From Pseudoips prasinana (Eukaryota > Arthropoda > Insecta > Lepidoptera > Nolidae), in contig OX621241.1 of the NCBI GenBank assembly GCA_951640165.1, forward strand, positions 7,698,001 through 7,762,000: 64,000 nucleotides of DNA. The letters are read 5' to 3'. The notes under the pieces were generated by a model that had not been told where the DNA came from, searched no databases, and saw only the letters and a list, made by a program, of their open reading frames with translations. Positions within the stretch are counted from its first letter, which is position 1, and every line of letters starts with the position of its first letter. Shown one piece after another: positions 63,666-64,000 of this stretch. The translations under genes were made by a program, and so were the position numbers.

Positions 63666-63775
63666 ACCGACTAATATTATAAATGCAAAAGTTTGTGATT
63701 ATGTTAGTTACTCTTTCACGCAATGACTACCGAACGGATTATAATGAAACTTTGCGGTAATATAGCTTGGGACTA
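63666..63775 (+). repeat. 'aatattataaatgcaaaag' repeat
   Basis: 'gactaatattataaatgcaa', 'ctctttcacgcaatgactac' and 'ggtaatatagct'; partner of 506-622. Confidence 0.6.
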
Positions 63776-64000
63776 GTCCCTCCCTCTTACCCACCACTGC
63801 AACTCCTGTAAGCCAGGATCAACAGTGGCACACAATGAAATGACACTGAGCGGTGAAGGTCAGGCATGTCCCGGGGAATCGCTTTAACTGTCTTGGATCC
63901 CGCAACGAATTTAATCAGAAAGAGAAAAAAGGAGGAGTTAGAAAATGAATAGGTCCACTTCCCTCCGGAGCAAAGCGGGAGACAGAATGATGTAAAGAGA
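63776..64000. other. Unrecognised end of window
   Basis: A moderately GC-rich, purine-rich end with no clear gene; possibly repeat-derived. Confidence 0.3.

Overview
The window looks like nuclear DNA of a moth or butterfly (Lepidoptera). It is AT-rich with long introns, and it is packed with dispersed repeats I associate with lepidopteran genomes: tRNA-derived SINEs with box A/box B heads, a 'ctggacaaaggcc' repeat, an 'aatattataaaggcgaaag' repeat and several 5'-truncated LINEs. There is no bacterial-style gene organisation, no tRNA or rRNA gene outside SINE heads, and no CRISPR array.

Host gene. I find one host gene that can be read convincingly: a plus-strand, eight-exon gene at about 16552-38054. 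It encodes a 461-residue secreted or membrane-anchored protein with two immunoglobulin domains, and its sequence signature is that of the insect Dpr (defective proboscis extension response) cell-surface family. All seven introns have GT..AG borders, the phases agree at every junction, and the summed exon length (1386 nt) is a whole number of codons. Its unusual part is exon 2 (559 nt), which inserts a linker of roughly 187 residues, with N-glycosylation sequons and a basic cleavage-like site, between the signal peptide and the first Ig domain. Upstream untranslated exons are not identified.

Layout. 0-16.5 kb: no host gene recognised; SINEs, a hAT-type MITE with a clean target duplication, an imperfect ~0.8 kb tandem duplication, perfect short-spacer palindromes and Helitron-like repeats. 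16.5-38.1 kb: the Dpr-like gene; intron 5 carries a 5'-truncated LINE with an open RT frame, and the introns carry SINEs, two copies of a 143-bp MITE and a foldback repeat next to exon 5. 38-47.5 kb: LINE relics (one with a single stop, one RTE-like with a single Trp-to-stop change), SINEs and four perfect palindromes. 47.5-57.9 kb: a near full-length CR1/Jockey-type LINE on the minus strand (5'UTR, ORF1, a spacer ORF, ORF2 with endonuclease and RT, a 3' hairpin and a microsatellite tail). Its ORF1 is split by a ~5.4 kb composite insertion carrying inverted repeats, a (TA)n tract and a satellite-like tandem array. 57.9-64 kb: SINEs, LINE 3' ends and an RTE fragment; no host gene recognised.

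The retrotransposon reading frames are broken in interpretable ways: the large LINE has Val in place of the first Asp of the RT catalytic pair, a late frameshift in ORF2, and a stop, a frameshift and the insertion in ORF1. All family assignments rest on motif recognition only; no database search was possible.
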